From assembly GCA_040878005.1 (NCBI GenBank), contig JBBDMW010000049.1:1-63041 (forward strand): DNA of 63,041 nt. The letters run 5' to 3'. Under the pieces are notes generated by a model. That model did not search any database, was not told where the DNA came from, and worked only from the letters and a program-made list of their open reading frames with translations. This document shows positions 62,347 to 63,041 of the stretch, piece after piece. This DNA is from JBBDMW01 sp040878005 (lineage in GTDB: Bacteria; Chloroflexota; Dehalococcoidia; Lucifugimonadales; Lucifugimonadaceae). A program made the translations under genes and the position numbers. Each line of letters opens with the position of its first letter. Positions within the stretch are counted from its first letter, which is position 1.

Positions 62347-62450
62347 AATCTGCAGGATACCATTATGGTTCGTGAACGTGAAATCCGCGGGTCATACCGG
62401 GCCAGAATTCCCCCCTGCCTCACTCAGACCTCAACGGCGCAGGCCAGACA

Positions 62451-62486
62451 CAAAGAGGCGGAGCCCCTTCGAGCCCCGCCTCTTTG
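62451..62486 (-). terminator. Strong hairpin terminator
   Basis: CAAAGAGGCGG (62451-62461) and CCGCCTCTTTG (62476-62486) form an 11-bp stem. On the minus strand it follows the stop of the secreted-protein gene by 16 bases and ends in CTTTGTGT. Confidence 0.75.
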
Positions 62487-62501
62487 CCAACCGGATCTGT
62501 T

Positions 62502-62972
62502 CTATCGCCTGCCGCGGGGCATCTTGATCACCGGGCACTCGAACGATGCCACAACCCCCAGGTCAGTCGCACCCGACGCCCCTGCGTCAGCGAGAGCGCT
62601 CTCCACTTCCTCGGCACTACTCAGGACGCCGTCGCCATCCATGTCATGGGCGGCTAGGGTAGCCTCATAGCTCGAGTTGAACGAAACGCCGTGGACCAGC
62701 CAGCGACCGCCGTTGTAGTCACGGTCGCCTGGTGCGGCCTCCGCGACGTTCAACTGATGCCCGCCCAGGTCATAGATCACGTCATAGCTGTGGATCGGTG
62801 CGCCAGTGTTGGAGAAATCAGTGGGCGTGTCCACAGTGCGGTACTGAACGCCATCCACGTAAAACGCCGGGCCAGTCACGCCGCCGGCGCCATTCGCTGA
62901 CACCACGGCAACCATCGACAAAGCCACCAGCGCAGCAATCACGGGCGCTGCGAATCGAAACCTTCTCGTCAT
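62502..62972 (-). CDS. Secreted protein with one EF-hand-like loop
   Basis: A 156-residue protein with a signal peptide (TRRFRFAAPVIAALVALSMVAVVSA) and a mature part whose C-terminal third holds a calcium-binding-type loop, DMDGDGVLSSAEE. There is one Cys (FECPV) near the end. Start at 62972 has GGAGG five bases upstream; a GTG four codons earlier overlaps that site. No family recognised; calcium-dependent folding is inference. Confidence 0.7.
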   Translation of the reverse strand: MTRRFRFAAPVIAALVALSMVAVVSANGAGGVTGPAFYVDGVQYRTVDTPTDFSNTGAPIHSYDVIYDLGGHQLNVAEAAPGDRDYNGGRWLVHGVSFNSSYEATLAAHDMDGDGVLSSAEEVESALADAGASGATDLGVVASFECPVIKMPRGRR

Positions 62973-63041
62973 CTCAGCCTCCACTTCTAGGGCAATTCGA
63001 CAATTGACTGTAATTGGTTTCAGGTTACAGAAGGAGGCGTG

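Overview
This window appears to come from a moderately GC-rich bacterium, most plausibly Chloroflexota. That placement is an inference from gene content: a fused CoxA/CoxC oxidase, a CaiB-MaoC-CitE trio like that of the 3-hydroxypropionate bicycle, a TIGR02587/TIGR02588-type membrane pair, and GTG/TTG starts. No rRNA or single-copy marker is present to confirm it. A run of 10 N at 17747-17756 shows the sequence is a scaffold. The left edge breaks inside a gene copy that nearly repeats a stretch at 4907-4990.

Layout. 1-5088: two tandem G8-domain surface proteins (the first cut by the edge), with a structured leader and a 16-bp inverted repeat upstream. 5758-9461: a stand-alone ubiquitin-like (DUF2604-type) protein, a ferric-reductase-like flavohaem oxidoreductase and an AI-2E-family permease. 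9507-14792 (minus): GlpD, then a predicted oxylipin module made of a catalase-related haemoprotein, an alpha-dioxygenase/cyclooxygenase-like haem enzyme that keeps its catalytic Tyr, a 56-residue membrane protein and a decayed P450 tail. 16047-17700: two paralogous Tat-exported proteins that share an upstream motif; one carries a Lys/Asp repeat tail ending in Trp. 17820-22347 (minus): TetR, ABC ATPase and FtsX-type permease behind a 42-bp palindromic operator. 22432-28425 (minus): P-type ATPase, beta-phosphoglucomutase and GH65 disaccharide phosphorylase in one probable operon.

28860-33063 holds small genes (GNAT, ferritin-like helical protein, zinc ribbon, DUF2267, HesB-like) and a lactonase. 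33903-41852 (plus) is a respiratory block: cytochrome c, PQQ-type dehydrogenase, CoxB with a fused cytochrome c, CoxAC, a small membrane protein, CtaG and two more cytochromes c. It lies between an intact tRNA-Arg(TCT) at 41946-42021 and a detached copy of that tRNA's 3' half at 33277-33316, the geometry left by integration into a tRNA gene.

42270-52426 (minus) is an eight-gene saccharide operon with overlapping genes: two NAD-dependent sugar enzymes, a fusion of a glycosidase-fold domain to a CDP-paratose-epimerase-like domain, a B12-binding radical SAM protein, a GT4 glycosyltransferase and three CgeB-type glycosyltransferases in tandem. The rest holds the TIGR02587/02588-like pair, topoisomerase IB, the CaiB-MaoC-CitE trio, a 2-hydroxyacid dehydrogenase that lacks its catalytic His, a REC-PAS-kinase-REC hybrid, an AT-rich YdeI-family gene and a secreted protein with one EF-hand-like loop.

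The most interesting points are the tRNA-bounded respiratory block, the oxylipin module with its P450 relic, and the saccharide operon with the glycosidase-epimerase fusion.
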